Notes under the pieces: generated by a model
What the model saw: the letters and a program-made list of their open reading frames with translations, nothing else
Told to the model about the DNA's origin: nothing
Database searches by the model: none
Position numbers and translations under genes: made by a program
Assembly (NCBI GenBank): GCA_027065125.1
Contig: JAMOOV010000061.1
Location: 1 to 52,835 of the forward strand
DNA from: Campylobacterales bacterium
GTDB lineage: Bacteria > Campylobacterota > Campylobacteria > Campylobacterales > JALSKU01
DNA: 52,835 nucleotides
Direction: 5' to 3'
In this document: one piece after another, positions 43,684-51,758 of the stretch
Layout: each line of letters opens with the position of its first letter
Numbering within the stretch: the stretch's first letter is position 1

Positions 43684-45432
43684 ATGACAAATGTAGAATC
43701 AGATATTTTAAATTTTATTAAAAAAAATAGAATTGTTAATGAGGTAAAAGTTAATGAATTAAAAGATAAATTAGATAATGAAAAATTAAATATTAGTGAT
43801 ATATTGCTTAATGAAGTCTTTTTTGAAGAAGAGAGTTTAGTTATTTTTATTAGTGAATTAATTCAAAAAAATATTATAAATTTAAGTAATATATCAGAAT
43901 ATTTTCCGATTGCTATGGAAACTGTATTAAAAAGATTTGCAAATAGTATTAATGCTGTATATTTGGATCTTGATAATATAGATGTCAACTATAAACTTGC
44001 TTCGAAAGTGCCGTTAAACCAATTAAAAAGATATTTTACTTTACCTTTGTATGAAGATGAAATAAATATTTATATTGCTTTTGGTGAACCTTTTAATATA
44101 AAAGCTCAAGAGGCGATGCAACGATATTATCCTAAAAAATTAATAAAAACAGTTATTGCTGATCCTGCTCAAATTGAGAAATATTTCAATAAGCTTGAAA
44201 TAAGTATGGGAACAAAAGATTTAATTAATGAAATCAGAAAAGAACTTGCTACTAATGTTATAGAAAATTCTGGTGAAGCATCTGGCATAATGAAGTTAAT
44301 AGAGTCTATTATCAAGACTGCTGTACTTTACCGTGGTAGCGATATACATATAGAGCCTACTGAAAACAACTGTATTGTAAGAACCAGGGTTGATGGTATG
44401 CTTAACGAATCTTTTGTTTTTGATAAAGACATATACCCTCCTTTATCCTCAAGAATAAAACTCCTTTCTAACTTAGATATAGCCGAGAGAAGAAAACCTC
44501 AAGATGGTAGATTTTCTTTAAAAGTTATGGATAAAGAGTTTGATTTTAGGGTTTCAACACTACCTATAACAAATGGCGAATCAATAGTAATGAGGATTCT
44601 TGATAAATCAAAAGTTATAATAACAATGGACTCTCTTGGCATGAGTAAAGTTACTTATGAAAAATTTAATTATGCCATGAGAGTGCCATATGGTATTGTT
44701 TTTGTTACAGGTCCTACCGGCTCAGGTAAAACTACTACATTATATGCTGCTTTAAATGCGATAAAAAGTATTTCTAAAAAAATAATTACTGTTGAAGATC
44801 CGGTGGAATATCAGCTTAATTTAACACAACAAACACAGGTAAATGAAAAAACAGGATTGACATTTGCTAGTGCATTAAAATCAATCTTAAGACAAGATCC
44901 GGATATTATCATGATAGGCGAAGTTAGAGATCATGAGACTCTAAGAATAGCCATACAGGCAGCATTGACAGGACATTTGGTTTTTTCAACTTTGCATACG
45001 AATGATGCTATAAGTGCTATAAATAGAATAATGGATATGGGTATTGAACCATATCTTGTGAGCGGTTCTTTGATAGCTATTGAGGCTCAAAGATTGATAA
45101 GAAAACTTTGCCCATATTGTAAAAGTAAAGTAGTTTTATCACAAAAAACTATTGAAGAATTTGAGGATTTTTTGCCGGAAAATTATCAATTTTATAAAGC
45201 TGTAGGTTGCGATAAGTGTGCAGATAGTGGATATTTTGGTAGAGAAATGATTTCTGAAATATTAGTAGTTAGCGAAGAAATTCAAAGTATTATAGCAAGA
45301 GGTGGTAGTAAAGCCGAGATAGCCGAACAAGCAAGAAAAGAAAATTTTGTAGATATGCTACAGGATGGTATAATAAGAGCAGCCAACGGTGTTACAAGTA
45401 TTGAAGAAATTTACAGAGTAGTAAAATCATGA
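43684..45432 (+). CDS. ctsE: GspE/PilB-family assembly ATPase (MshE/CtsE-type)
   Basis: Hexameric ATPase of 582 residues that powers pilus or pseudopilus assembly. The N1/N2 (MshEN-like) region is followed by GSDIHIEPTENNCIVRTRVDG, Walker A GPTGSGKTTTLYAAL, the Asp box TVEDPVEYQL, Walker B PDIIMIGEVRDHETLR, the His box TGHLVFSTLHTNDA, and the zinc module CPYC / CDKCADSGYFGR. MshEN domains bind c-di-GMP in Vibrio MshE; whether the N terminus here does so cannot be read by eye. CtsE is required for transformation in C. jejuni. It overlaps the platform protein gene by four bases. Confidence 0.95.
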   Translation: MTNVESDILNFIKKNRIVNEVKVNELKDKLDNEKLNISDILLNEVFFEEESLVIFISELIQKNIINLSNISEYFPIAMETVLKRFANSINAVYLDLDNIDVNYKLASKVPLNQLKRYFTLPLYEDEINIYIAFGEPFNIKAQEAMQRYYPKKLIKTVIADPAQIEKYFNKLEISMGTKDLINEIRKELATNVIENSGEASGIMKLIESIIKTAVLYRGSDIHIEPTENNCIVRTRVDGMLNESFVFDKDIYPPLSSRIKLLSNLDIAERRKPQDGRFSLKVMDKEFDFRVSTLPITNGESIVMRILDKSKVIITMDSLGMSKVTYEKFNYAMRVPYGIVFVTGPTGSGKTTTLYAALNAIKSISKKIITVEDPVEYQLNLTQQTQVNEKTGLTFASALKSILRQDPDIIMIGEVRDHETLRIAIQAALTGHLVFSTLHTNDAISAINRIMDMGIEPYLVSGSLIAIEAQRLIRKLCPYCKSKVVLSQKTIEEFEDFLPENYQFYKAVGCDKCADSGYFGREMISEILVVSEEIQSIIARGGSKAEIAEQARKENFVDMLQDGIIRAANGVTSIEEIYRVVKS

Positions 45433-46673
45433 ATTATTTTGAAGTTACTTATTTGTTTAAAGGCAGAAAAAATACAAAGATTATAAAAGCACAAAATAGA
45501 ATGGATGCCCTTGCTACGGCAAAGATTAAATTGCCTGGTATTATTATAAAAATTATTGAGACTTCGGCTCCGGTGGAAGATCAATTTAAAGAGTTTCAAA
45601 AACAGTTTGAAAATACTCTTTTGAAGCCCAAGATAAAAATAGATAATCTTATCTCATCTATTAGGCAACTTGGTGTTATGACTAATGCAGGTATTTCTAT
45701 CCATGATAGCATTAAAGAGGTCGTAAAATCAACAGAAGATAGAAGGTTAAAAGTTATTTTTGAAAATGTTGATGATGCCTTAAATTCCGGTCAAAGTTTT
45801 ACTGAAGCTTTAAATAACTATAGATCCGATGTGGGAGATGTTACTATCGCCATGATAGAACTTGGAGAAAATACCGGTAATATGTCTGAGTCTTTATTGA
45901 AATTGGCAAAAATTTTAGAAGAAATTAGGGATAATAGGAAAAAATTTAAAAGTGCTTTGAGATATCCCATAATTGTTTTAGTGGCAATTTCTATAGCATT
46001 TACCATACTAATGGTCTATGTTGTACCAAAATTTAAGGAGATATTTGCAAAACTTCATACCCAATTGCCTATTCCTACAAGAATACTTTTATTTTTGGAA
46101 AATATTATAAATGGATATGGGTGGTATATTTTGATTTTTATTGTAAGTTCCATAGCAGCAGTAAAATTTTTATATGTAAATAATAGGGATTTCAAAAGAG
46201 AGTTTGATAAAAATATTTTAAAATTATATTTATTTGGCAAGATTATATATAATGCAACAATGTATAGATTTACTATGATATTTACTGAGCTTATAGCGGC
46301 TGGTATTCCTATTTCTGAGGCTCTTGATACTGCTGTTTTAACTATTGATAATACCATTTTGAAAGAAAAACTATTCAATGTTGCTACTTCAGTCGGGAGA
46401 GGTATGTCTTTGTCTGATGCTTTTAGAGATACCGGGCTTTTCCAAGGAATGCTTTTGCAAATGATTGGAGCAGGGGAAAAAAGTGGTACTTTGGATATGA
46501 TGTTGGATAAAGTTGCCAATTATTTCAAAATGAGATTTGATGAAATAGTTGACAATATCTCAAGTTATATAGAACCGATACTTATAGGATTTATAGCAAT
46601 TATGGTGCTTATAATGGCTCTTGGTATTTTTTTGCCTATGTGGGATTTGGCAGCTGCTGTTAAGCACGGATAA
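45429..46673 (+). CDS. ctsF: GspF/PilC-family platform protein (MshG/CtsF-type)
   Basis: Polytopic inner-membrane protein of 414 residues, the platform turned by the assembly ATPase. Two GspF repeats are visible: the first with LISSIRQLGVMTNAGISIHDSI to MIELGENTGNMSESL, the second with RFTMIFTELIAAGIPISEALDTA to MIGAGEKSGTLDMMLDKVA. Membrane helices lie between and after them (ALRYPIIVLVAISIAFTI; PILIGFIAIMVLIMALGIFLPMW). It ends the operon and overlaps the convergent helicase gene by 14 bases. No pilin gene follows. Confidence 0.95.
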   Translation: MNYFEVTYLFKGRKNTKIIKAQNRMDALATAKIKLPGIIIKIIETSAPVEDQFKEFQKQFENTLLKPKIKIDNLISSIRQLGVMTNAGISIHDSIKEVVKSTEDRRLKVIFENVDDALNSGQSFTEALNNYRSDVGDVTIAMIELGENTGNMSESLLKLAKILEEIRDNRKKFKSALRYPIIVLVAISIAFTILMVYVVPKFKEIFAKLHTQLPIPTRILLFLENIINGYGWYILIFIVSSIAAVKFLYVNNRDFKREFDKNILKLYLFGKIIYNATMYRFTMIFTELIAAGIPISEALDTAVLTIDNTILKEKLFNVATSVGRGMSLSDAFRDTGLFQGMLLQMIGAGEKSGTLDMMLDKVANYFKMRFDEIVDNISSYIEPILIGFIAIMVLIMALGIFLPMWDLAAAVKHG

Positions 46674-48687
46674 GCCCGGCTTCTTCAAGAAAGATAGAGT
46701 GTTTATATTCTATCTTTTTAATTCTATCATATTTTGCAAAAGACAGATAAAGTAATTCTTTTGCTCTTGTCGTCGCCACATAAAACAGTCTTCTTTCCTC
46801 TTCAAGAGAACCTCCCTGACTCATAAGTTTTCTGTTTGGAAATCTTCCGTCCATTAAATCTATAATATAAACTTCTTTAAATTCTAAACCTTTACTTGCA
46901 TGTATGCTAAGAAGATTGACTCCTTCTCCTTCTGTCATTTCGCTACTTCCCAAAACTAAAGCATTTAAAAATTTTTCTATATCGTGATAATTTTTCGCTA
47001 TATTGGACAGTATCCAAGCTTTTTGTATGATTTTTTGTTTTATTTCTTCGGATAACTCTTTATCTAATATACGATTTTTTTTGGTAGCTCTTTGATAAGA
47101 AATTGTCTGAGCTATAAAATGATATAGATTTGAATTGATGAGTTTTGTTATGATTTTATATGGAGATTTGGTGTTGTGGCTGTTTTTTACAAAATTATAC
47201 AATGAATAGATAAATAAAGCTCCTTCTTTGGATATTTTCGGATGTTTTAATATTGGGTTTGATAAGAATTTTTCATCAAAATTCATATCCCTAAATCTTG
47301 CTACCGAGCCAAGATTTTCAAAGTCGTCAAAAAGTCCCAGTTGGTAGTTTTGATTTTTTTTACCAAAAGGATTTTTTACTTCCGAATCAGGTTGGATTAA
47401 GCCTTTTAATGTATTTCCTTTTCCAAGTTTGTATAGTGCTTCAAAAATCTCTTTGCCGATTACTGAGCCAATTCCTTTTGCATATTCAAAAATATTGACA
47501 AAAGCCATTATATCTTTTGGGTTAATCATAAGAGAGATAATGTTTAAAAGGGATTTGATTTCTTTAGTTTCAAAAAAACTAATACTACCTTTTCTTTTGC
47601 AATTTATCCCAAGTTCTCTAAGTGTTGCCTCCATGCCATCAGCACTTGAATTGTTGCGAAATAGTATAGCGATATCCTCATTTTTACTGGATGAATATTT
47701 TATCTTTTTGGCGATTTGTTGATATTGTTCAAAAACCTCTTCAAATACAAATAATTTAGGGGGTATATCTTTATGCTCTTTTGTTACTATCAACTCTTTT
47801 TTGTAAATTCTTGGATTTTTCTTGATAACCCTATTTGCAAGTGAGAGTATTTGCTTTGTTGATCTATAGTTTTTGTTGAGTGTATATATTTTTGCATTTT
47901 TGTATCTTTGTTTGAAAGAACCTATTATATTTATGTCTGCCCCATTAAAAGCATATATACTTTGGTCATAGTCACCTACACAAAAAAGAGAATCGCATTC
48001 AAAAGAGTCTATTACTCTACCTTGTAAAGAGTTTGTATCTTGATACTCATCCACAAGTATTTCTTTAAAATTTATTTTATTTTGCTTTGACTCTTCTATA
48101 ATGTTAATCAGGAGATCGTTATAGCCAACATATCCAAATTTATTTTTTAACTCTTTAAATTCATTAAAAATATCTTCATAGATGTCTAAAAAAGGTTCTT
48201 GGTCGGGATTTTTTTTGCACAACCAGGAAGAAAAATTCTCTACGGAGCTATTTTGATAGAGTGAAAATATATCATATAGATATGAGTATTGATATTGTCG
48301 AATTTTACTGTCAATATGTGTAAAAACCCTCTTTTCATATATGCTTTTTAGTAATATTTTTAATTCTTTAGGTTGCTTTAAAACAATCTTTTTCCCACTT
48401 TTTTTCAAAAGTCTATAGCTAACCGAATGGAATGTTCCCGCCTCTATCTGTTTGACGGTTTTTTCATCGAAATAGTTTGCAATTCTCTCTATCATCTCTT
48501 TAGAGGCTTTGTTTGTAAAAGTTAGAAGCAATATATCTTCAGGTTTTACACCTTGTTTTAAAAGATAGGCTATTCTTGCTACTATTGTTGAAGTTTTTCC
48601 CGTACCTGCGGAGGCTATGATGAGATTGTATCCCAGATCAGCGGTAGCAGCATTTTTTTGCTCCTCGTTTAGCCTGCTTAAAGGCAA
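46660..48687 (-). CDS. UvrD/Rep-family ATP-dependent DNA helicase
   Basis: Superfamily 1A 3'-5' helicase of 675 residues. Motif I ASAGTGKTST, motif Ia LTFTNKASKEM, motif II LVDEYQDTN, motif III GDYDQSIYAFNGA, motif IV TLNKNYRST, motif V LSIHASKGLEFKEVYII, and motif VI RRLFYVATTRAK are intact. It would act in repair and replication restart; whether it is the functional UvrD, PcrA or Rep cannot be told by eye. It overlaps the methyltransferase gene by 10 bases upstream and the platform protein gene at its tail. Confidence 0.95.
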   Translation of the reverse strand: MPLSRLNEEQKNAATADLGYNLIIASAGTGKTSTIVARIAYLLKQGVKPEDILLLTFTNKASKEMIERIANYFDEKTVKQIEAGTFHSVSYRLLKKSGKKIVLKQPKELKILLKSIYEKRVFTHIDSKIRQYQYSYLYDIFSLYQNSSVENFSSWLCKKNPDQEPFLDIYEDIFNEFKELKNKFGYVGYNDLLINIIEESKQNKINFKEILVDEYQDTNSLQGRVIDSFECDSLFCVGDYDQSIYAFNGADINIIGSFKQRYKNAKIYTLNKNYRSTKQILSLANRVIKKNPRIYKKELIVTKEHKDIPPKLFVFEEVFEQYQQIAKKIKYSSSKNEDIAILFRNNSSADGMEATLRELGINCKRKGSISFFETKEIKSLLNIISLMINPKDIMAFVNIFEYAKGIGSVIGKEIFEALYKLGKGNTLKGLIQPDSEVKNPFGKKNQNYQLGLFDDFENLGSVARFRDMNFDEKFLSNPILKHPKISKEGALFIYSLYNFVKNSHNTKSPYKIITKLINSNLYHFIAQTISYQRATKKNRILDKELSEEIKQKIIQKAWILSNIAKNYHDIEKFLNALVLGSSEMTEGEGVNLLSIHASKGLEFKEVYIIDLMDGRFPNRKLMSQGGSLEEERRLFYVATTRAKELLYLSFAKYDRIKKIEYKHSIFLEEAGLIRA

Positions 48688-49484
48688 GGAGAACTCTCTT
48701 TATGCCAACTTATAACCGCCCAGCACAGGTAGTCTTTTTGCTCTTTTGCATTTTTGATAAATTTTGTGTAATACTCTTTTAAAAGTGATATTTGTTTACC
48801 GTTAAGCTCCCCCACACTCCAGAGAATACTTTGTATAAAAGCATTTTCATTTTTGTACTGGTTGCTTTTGCCTTCACTTTTTATATAGTTGATTGTAGGA
48901 TTGATACCCATTTGATATAGTATATTGACAGTATATATATAGTCTGGTTTTTTATTAATCTTTTTGCCAATATAGTTTAATATGTTGTCATTTAAAAAAC
49001 TACCTCCTACTTTATAAGTGAGATACACTTTTTTGTTGGCTTTGTTGTTTATTTTTTCAAGAGCATCTTTCATATTTGTTACTTCCATTGATCTTGATGC
49101 AAGAACTATATCGCAATTTGGGACACTATCCCAATTGTCTTCCCATGATAGATTTATAGGTGTGATATTTGTTATATCTCTTTTTTGCATCTCTTTTTCC
49201 AGATTTTCAAGCATTATGGTAGAAAAATCAACCACATATATCTTTTTTAATTTATTTGACATTAAAAGAGATATGTTGCCAACACCGCAACCTACATCAA
49301 GCATACTTTTGCAATTTTTTGTGTCTATTAGATTTATAAGTTCTTCATTGTAAATACTTTTGTGAATTCTATCAGATATATGAATAGCTTTTTCATCCCA
49401 CTCTTTTTTTGATTTTGGTTGAAATGTGGTGGATTGTTTTTGCTCCATATAGAGTTTGTTAAAATCAATATCGTTAATATTCAT
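48678..49484 (-). CDS. Class I SAM-dependent methyltransferase
   Basis: Protein of 268 residues with the SAM-binding motif I MLDVGCGVGNISLLM, motif II YVVDFSTIML, and a post-motif with NCDIVLASRSMEV. The C-terminal half is specific and its substrate is not recognisable; small-molecule methyltransferases of this type occur in many Campylobacterota. It overlaps the helicase start by ten bases, so both are probably on one transcript. Confidence 0.85.
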   Translation of the reverse strand: MNINDIDFNKLYMEQKQSTTFQPKSKKEWDEKAIHISDRIHKSIYNEELINLIDTKNCKSMLDVGCGVGNISLLMSNKLKKIYVVDFSTIMLENLEKEMQKRDITNITPINLSWEDNWDSVPNCDIVLASRSMEVTNMKDALEKINNKANKKVYLTYKVGGSFLNDNILNYIGKKINKKPDYIYTVNILYQMGINPTINYIKSEGKSNQYKNENAFIQSILWSVGELNGKQISLLKEYYTKFIKNAKEQKDYLCWAVISWHKESSPCL

Positions 49485-49525
49485 AACAATCTCCCGAAGC
49501 TCAAAAGGATAGTTTTCAAAAGGAG

Positions 49526-49602
49526 TGGTGGGTTCACTAGGACTCGAACCTAGGACCGCTCGGTTATGAGCCGAGAGCTCTAACCAACTGAGCTATGAAC
49601 CC
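49526..49602 (-). tRNA. tRNA with CAU anticodon (tRNA-Met, or Ile2)
   Basis: Complete cloverleaf on the minus strand: acceptor GGGTTCA paired with TGAACCC, D-arm GCTCAGTTGGTTAGAGC, anticodon stem CTCGG/CCGAG with loop CTCATAA (anticodon at 49566-49568), T-arm with GGTTCGAGTCC, discriminator A and encoded CCA at 49526-49528. The acceptor starts with a G-C pair, so it is not the initiator type. Elongator Met and lysidine-modified Ile2 share CAU and cannot be told apart safely by eye; I favour Met. Confidence 0.93.
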
Positions 49603-49649
49603 TCCATTTAAAGACTGAAATTTTATCCAATTCTTTCTTAAACTATTCT

Positions 49650-50756
49650 TTATTGTTTATATTTTATTTTCTCATACATTGTATCATATTGGAAAGAGAA
49701 TAGATTTTCTAATATCCCAAAAATTACCATAAATGTTATAAAGCTACTGCCTCCATAGCTAAAAAACGGCAAAGGTACTCCTACTACCGGAGCAAGACCT
49801 ATGGTCATAGCTATATTGATACTCATATATATAAATATCATAAAACTAACCGAACTAATCATTGATTTTAAAAAATAATCTTTTTTAAATTTGAAATTTA
49901 GAGTTATTAAGTGTATTATCAGCAGAGCATACAAAAATATAAGTCCAAAAGCTCCGAGAAATCCAAATCTTTCTACATAGTAGGCAAATATAAAATCACT
50001 TGTAGAAACAGGAAGAAATTTCAAATGAGTTTGGGTTGCCTCCTCTTTGGTTTTTCCCTTTAATCCTCCCGAGCCGATTGCTATGATAGATTGTCTAACA
50101 TGGTAGCTTTTTTTATCTCCGAGAAAATCAGTAATCCTTTTTTTTTGATAATCATGTAAATTATTGTATAGTAGGGGCATTGTCGTTATAATGGCTATAC
50201 ATAGAATTATCCATATCTTTTTATTGACACCTATGACAAATAGTGTGGCATATCCTATCAATAATAATATTAATGCGGTTCCAAGATCAGGCTCTTTTAG
50301 TATCAAGACAAAAGGCAAGATGATATAAAAGCTAAATTTAAGAAAATTTTTCCATCCATATCCATTCATCGGAGGAGGATTGTTTTTAACAAGATAAGCA
50401 AGCATAAGTAAAAATGCTGGTTTAAAAAGCTCTGAGGGTTGTATGGTAAAATTGATAAAGGGTATATCAAGCCATCTTTTTGCACCAAGTTTGGAAATGC
50501 CAAAAAAATCCACACTTATAAGTAAAATAATACTAATCCAATACAAAAAAGGTATAATCCAGTCCAACTTTCTAATAGGTATGATAAATGCGGTAGAAAA
50601 TGCAATGACACCCACACCAAAATAGACTATTTGCTTATATGCAAGAGTTTGATTTGCTTCATTTATAAGATAAAAAGATATTAAAATGATGGGAAAAATC
50701 AATATAGGTATTACAAAGTCAAAATGTGTTAATATTCTTCTATCAATTTGAAGCAA
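49650..50756 (-). CDS. rodA: Rod shape-determining protein RodA (SEDS glycosyltransferase)
   Basis: Peptidoglycan polymerase of the elongasome, 368 residues with ten or so membrane helices. SEDS signatures are LGAKRWLDIP, FTIQPSELFKPAFLLMLA, LKEPDLGTALILLLIG, the extracellular loop with IAIGSGGLKGKTKEEATQ, FLPVSTSDFIFAYYVERFGFLG, and GVPLPFFSYGGSSFI. It has the shorter RodA length and lacks FtsW extensions. The pseudouridine synthase gene is divergent from it with about 48 bases between starts. Confidence 0.95.
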   Translation of the reverse strand: MLQIDRRILTHFDFVIPILIFPIILISFYLINEANQTLAYKQIVYFGVGVIAFSTAFIIPIRKLDWIIPFLYWISIILLISVDFFGISKLGAKRWLDIPFINFTIQPSELFKPAFLLMLAYLVKNNPPPMNGYGWKNFLKFSFYIILPFVLILKEPDLGTALILLLIGYATLFVIGVNKKIWIILCIAIITTMPLLYNNLHDYQKKRITDFLGDKKSYHVRQSIIAIGSGGLKGKTKEEATQTHLKFLPVSTSDFIFAYYVERFGFLGAFGLIFLYALLIIHLITLNFKFKKDYFLKSMISSVSFMIFIYMSINIAMTIGLAPVVGVPLPFFSYGGSSFITFMVIFGILENLFSFQYDTMYEKIKYKQ

Positions 50757-50804
50757 ATTAGAGCCTTTAAATTTTTTTTTATTATATCAAAAAAAGAGGA
50801 TAGT

Positions 50805-51758
50805 GTGGAATTTGTAGCAAAAAAAGGAAGGCTTGATACTGTTTTGCAAAGCCAAATAGAACAAAGCAGAAATCAAATAGAGAAATTTATAAAAAACGGC
50901 AATGTTAAAATAGATGGGAAAACGATAAAAAAGTGTGGATTTAAATTAAAAGGTGGCGAAAAAGTATCTTATGATATAAAAGAGGCTGAAAAAGAGAAAA
51001 GTATAGATATAGATTTTGATGTTGAGATTTTATATGAAGATGATGATCTGCTTGTTATCAATAAGCCCCCGTTTTTAACGGTTCATCCCGCTCCAAGTGT
51101 CAGCGAAGCGACACTTGTTGATTGGTTGAAGCATAAAAATATCTCTTTATCCACTATAAGCGGAGAGGAGAGACATGGTATTGTCCACAGAATTGATAAG
51201 CAAACAAGTGGAGCTTTAATCGTAGCTAAAAACAACGAAGCACATAAAAAACTCTCGAAACAGCTTGAAGATAAGAGCATGGGTAGATACTATCTTGCGA
51301 TGATAGATATGCCTCTTAAAGATAATATTATAGTTGATAAAAAAATAGGAAGAAATAGAAAAAATAGATTGAAAATGGGCATAGATGAAAGAGGTAAAAT
51401 TTCAAAAACAGCTTTTTTAAAACTTCTATTGTCTAAAGATGAAAAAAATGAATTGATACTTGCAAAACTTTTTACAGGTAGGACACATCAGATAAGAGTG
51501 CATCTTGGAACAATATCAAGGCATATTTTGGGTGATGATTTATACGGTTTTAAGAGCAAAAATAGTAAAATAAATAGAGTAATGTTGCATGCATATATAA
51601 TATATTTTATACATCCAACAAGTGAAAAAAAAATATTTATAAAAGCACCTCTTTTTAAGGATTTTATTGAGGTTGCAAATGAGAAATTTGATAAGGAGAA
51701 ATTTGATGAAAAAATTGATATTGAGTATATTTTCAATACTATTGATAATTTTTGTTAG
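50805..51758 (+). CDS. RluD-type 23S rRNA pseudouridine synthase, GTG start
   Basis: Pseudouridine synthase of 317 residues: an N-terminal S4 RNA-binding domain (RLDTVLQSQIEQSRNQIEKFIKNG), then the catalytic domain with DDLLVINKPPFLTVHP, the catalytic-aspartate motif HGIVHRIDKQTSGALIVAK, and GRTHQIRVHLG. The open frame extends upstream to a TTG inside rodA's start, but GTG at 50805 has AAGAGGA at the right distance and begins just before the S4 domain. In C. jejuni a gene of this family also lies between mrdB/rodA and flpA. The RluD assignment versus RluA or RluC is by general likeness only. Confidence 0.9.
   Translation: MEFVAKKGRLDTVLQSQIEQSRNQIEKFIKNGNVKIDGKTIKKCGFKLKGGEKVSYDIKEAEKEKSIDIDFDVEILYEDDDLLVINKPPFLTVHPAPSVSEATLVDWLKHKNISLSTISGEERHGIVHRIDKQTSGALIVAKNNEAHKKLSKQLEDKSMGRYYLAMIDMPLKDNIIVDKKIGRNRKNRLKMGIDERGKISKTAFLKLLLSKDEKNELILAKLFTGRTHQIRVHLGTISRHILGDDLYGFKSKNSKINRVMLHAYIIYFIHPTSEKKIFIKAPLFKDFIEVANEKFDKEKFDEKIDIEYIFNTIDNFC

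Noticed and set aside
49526-49602. The tRNA as an integration site for a mobile island
   Set aside because: No integrase, direct repeat of the tRNA end or foreign-looking cargo is found; both flanks are ordinary genes.
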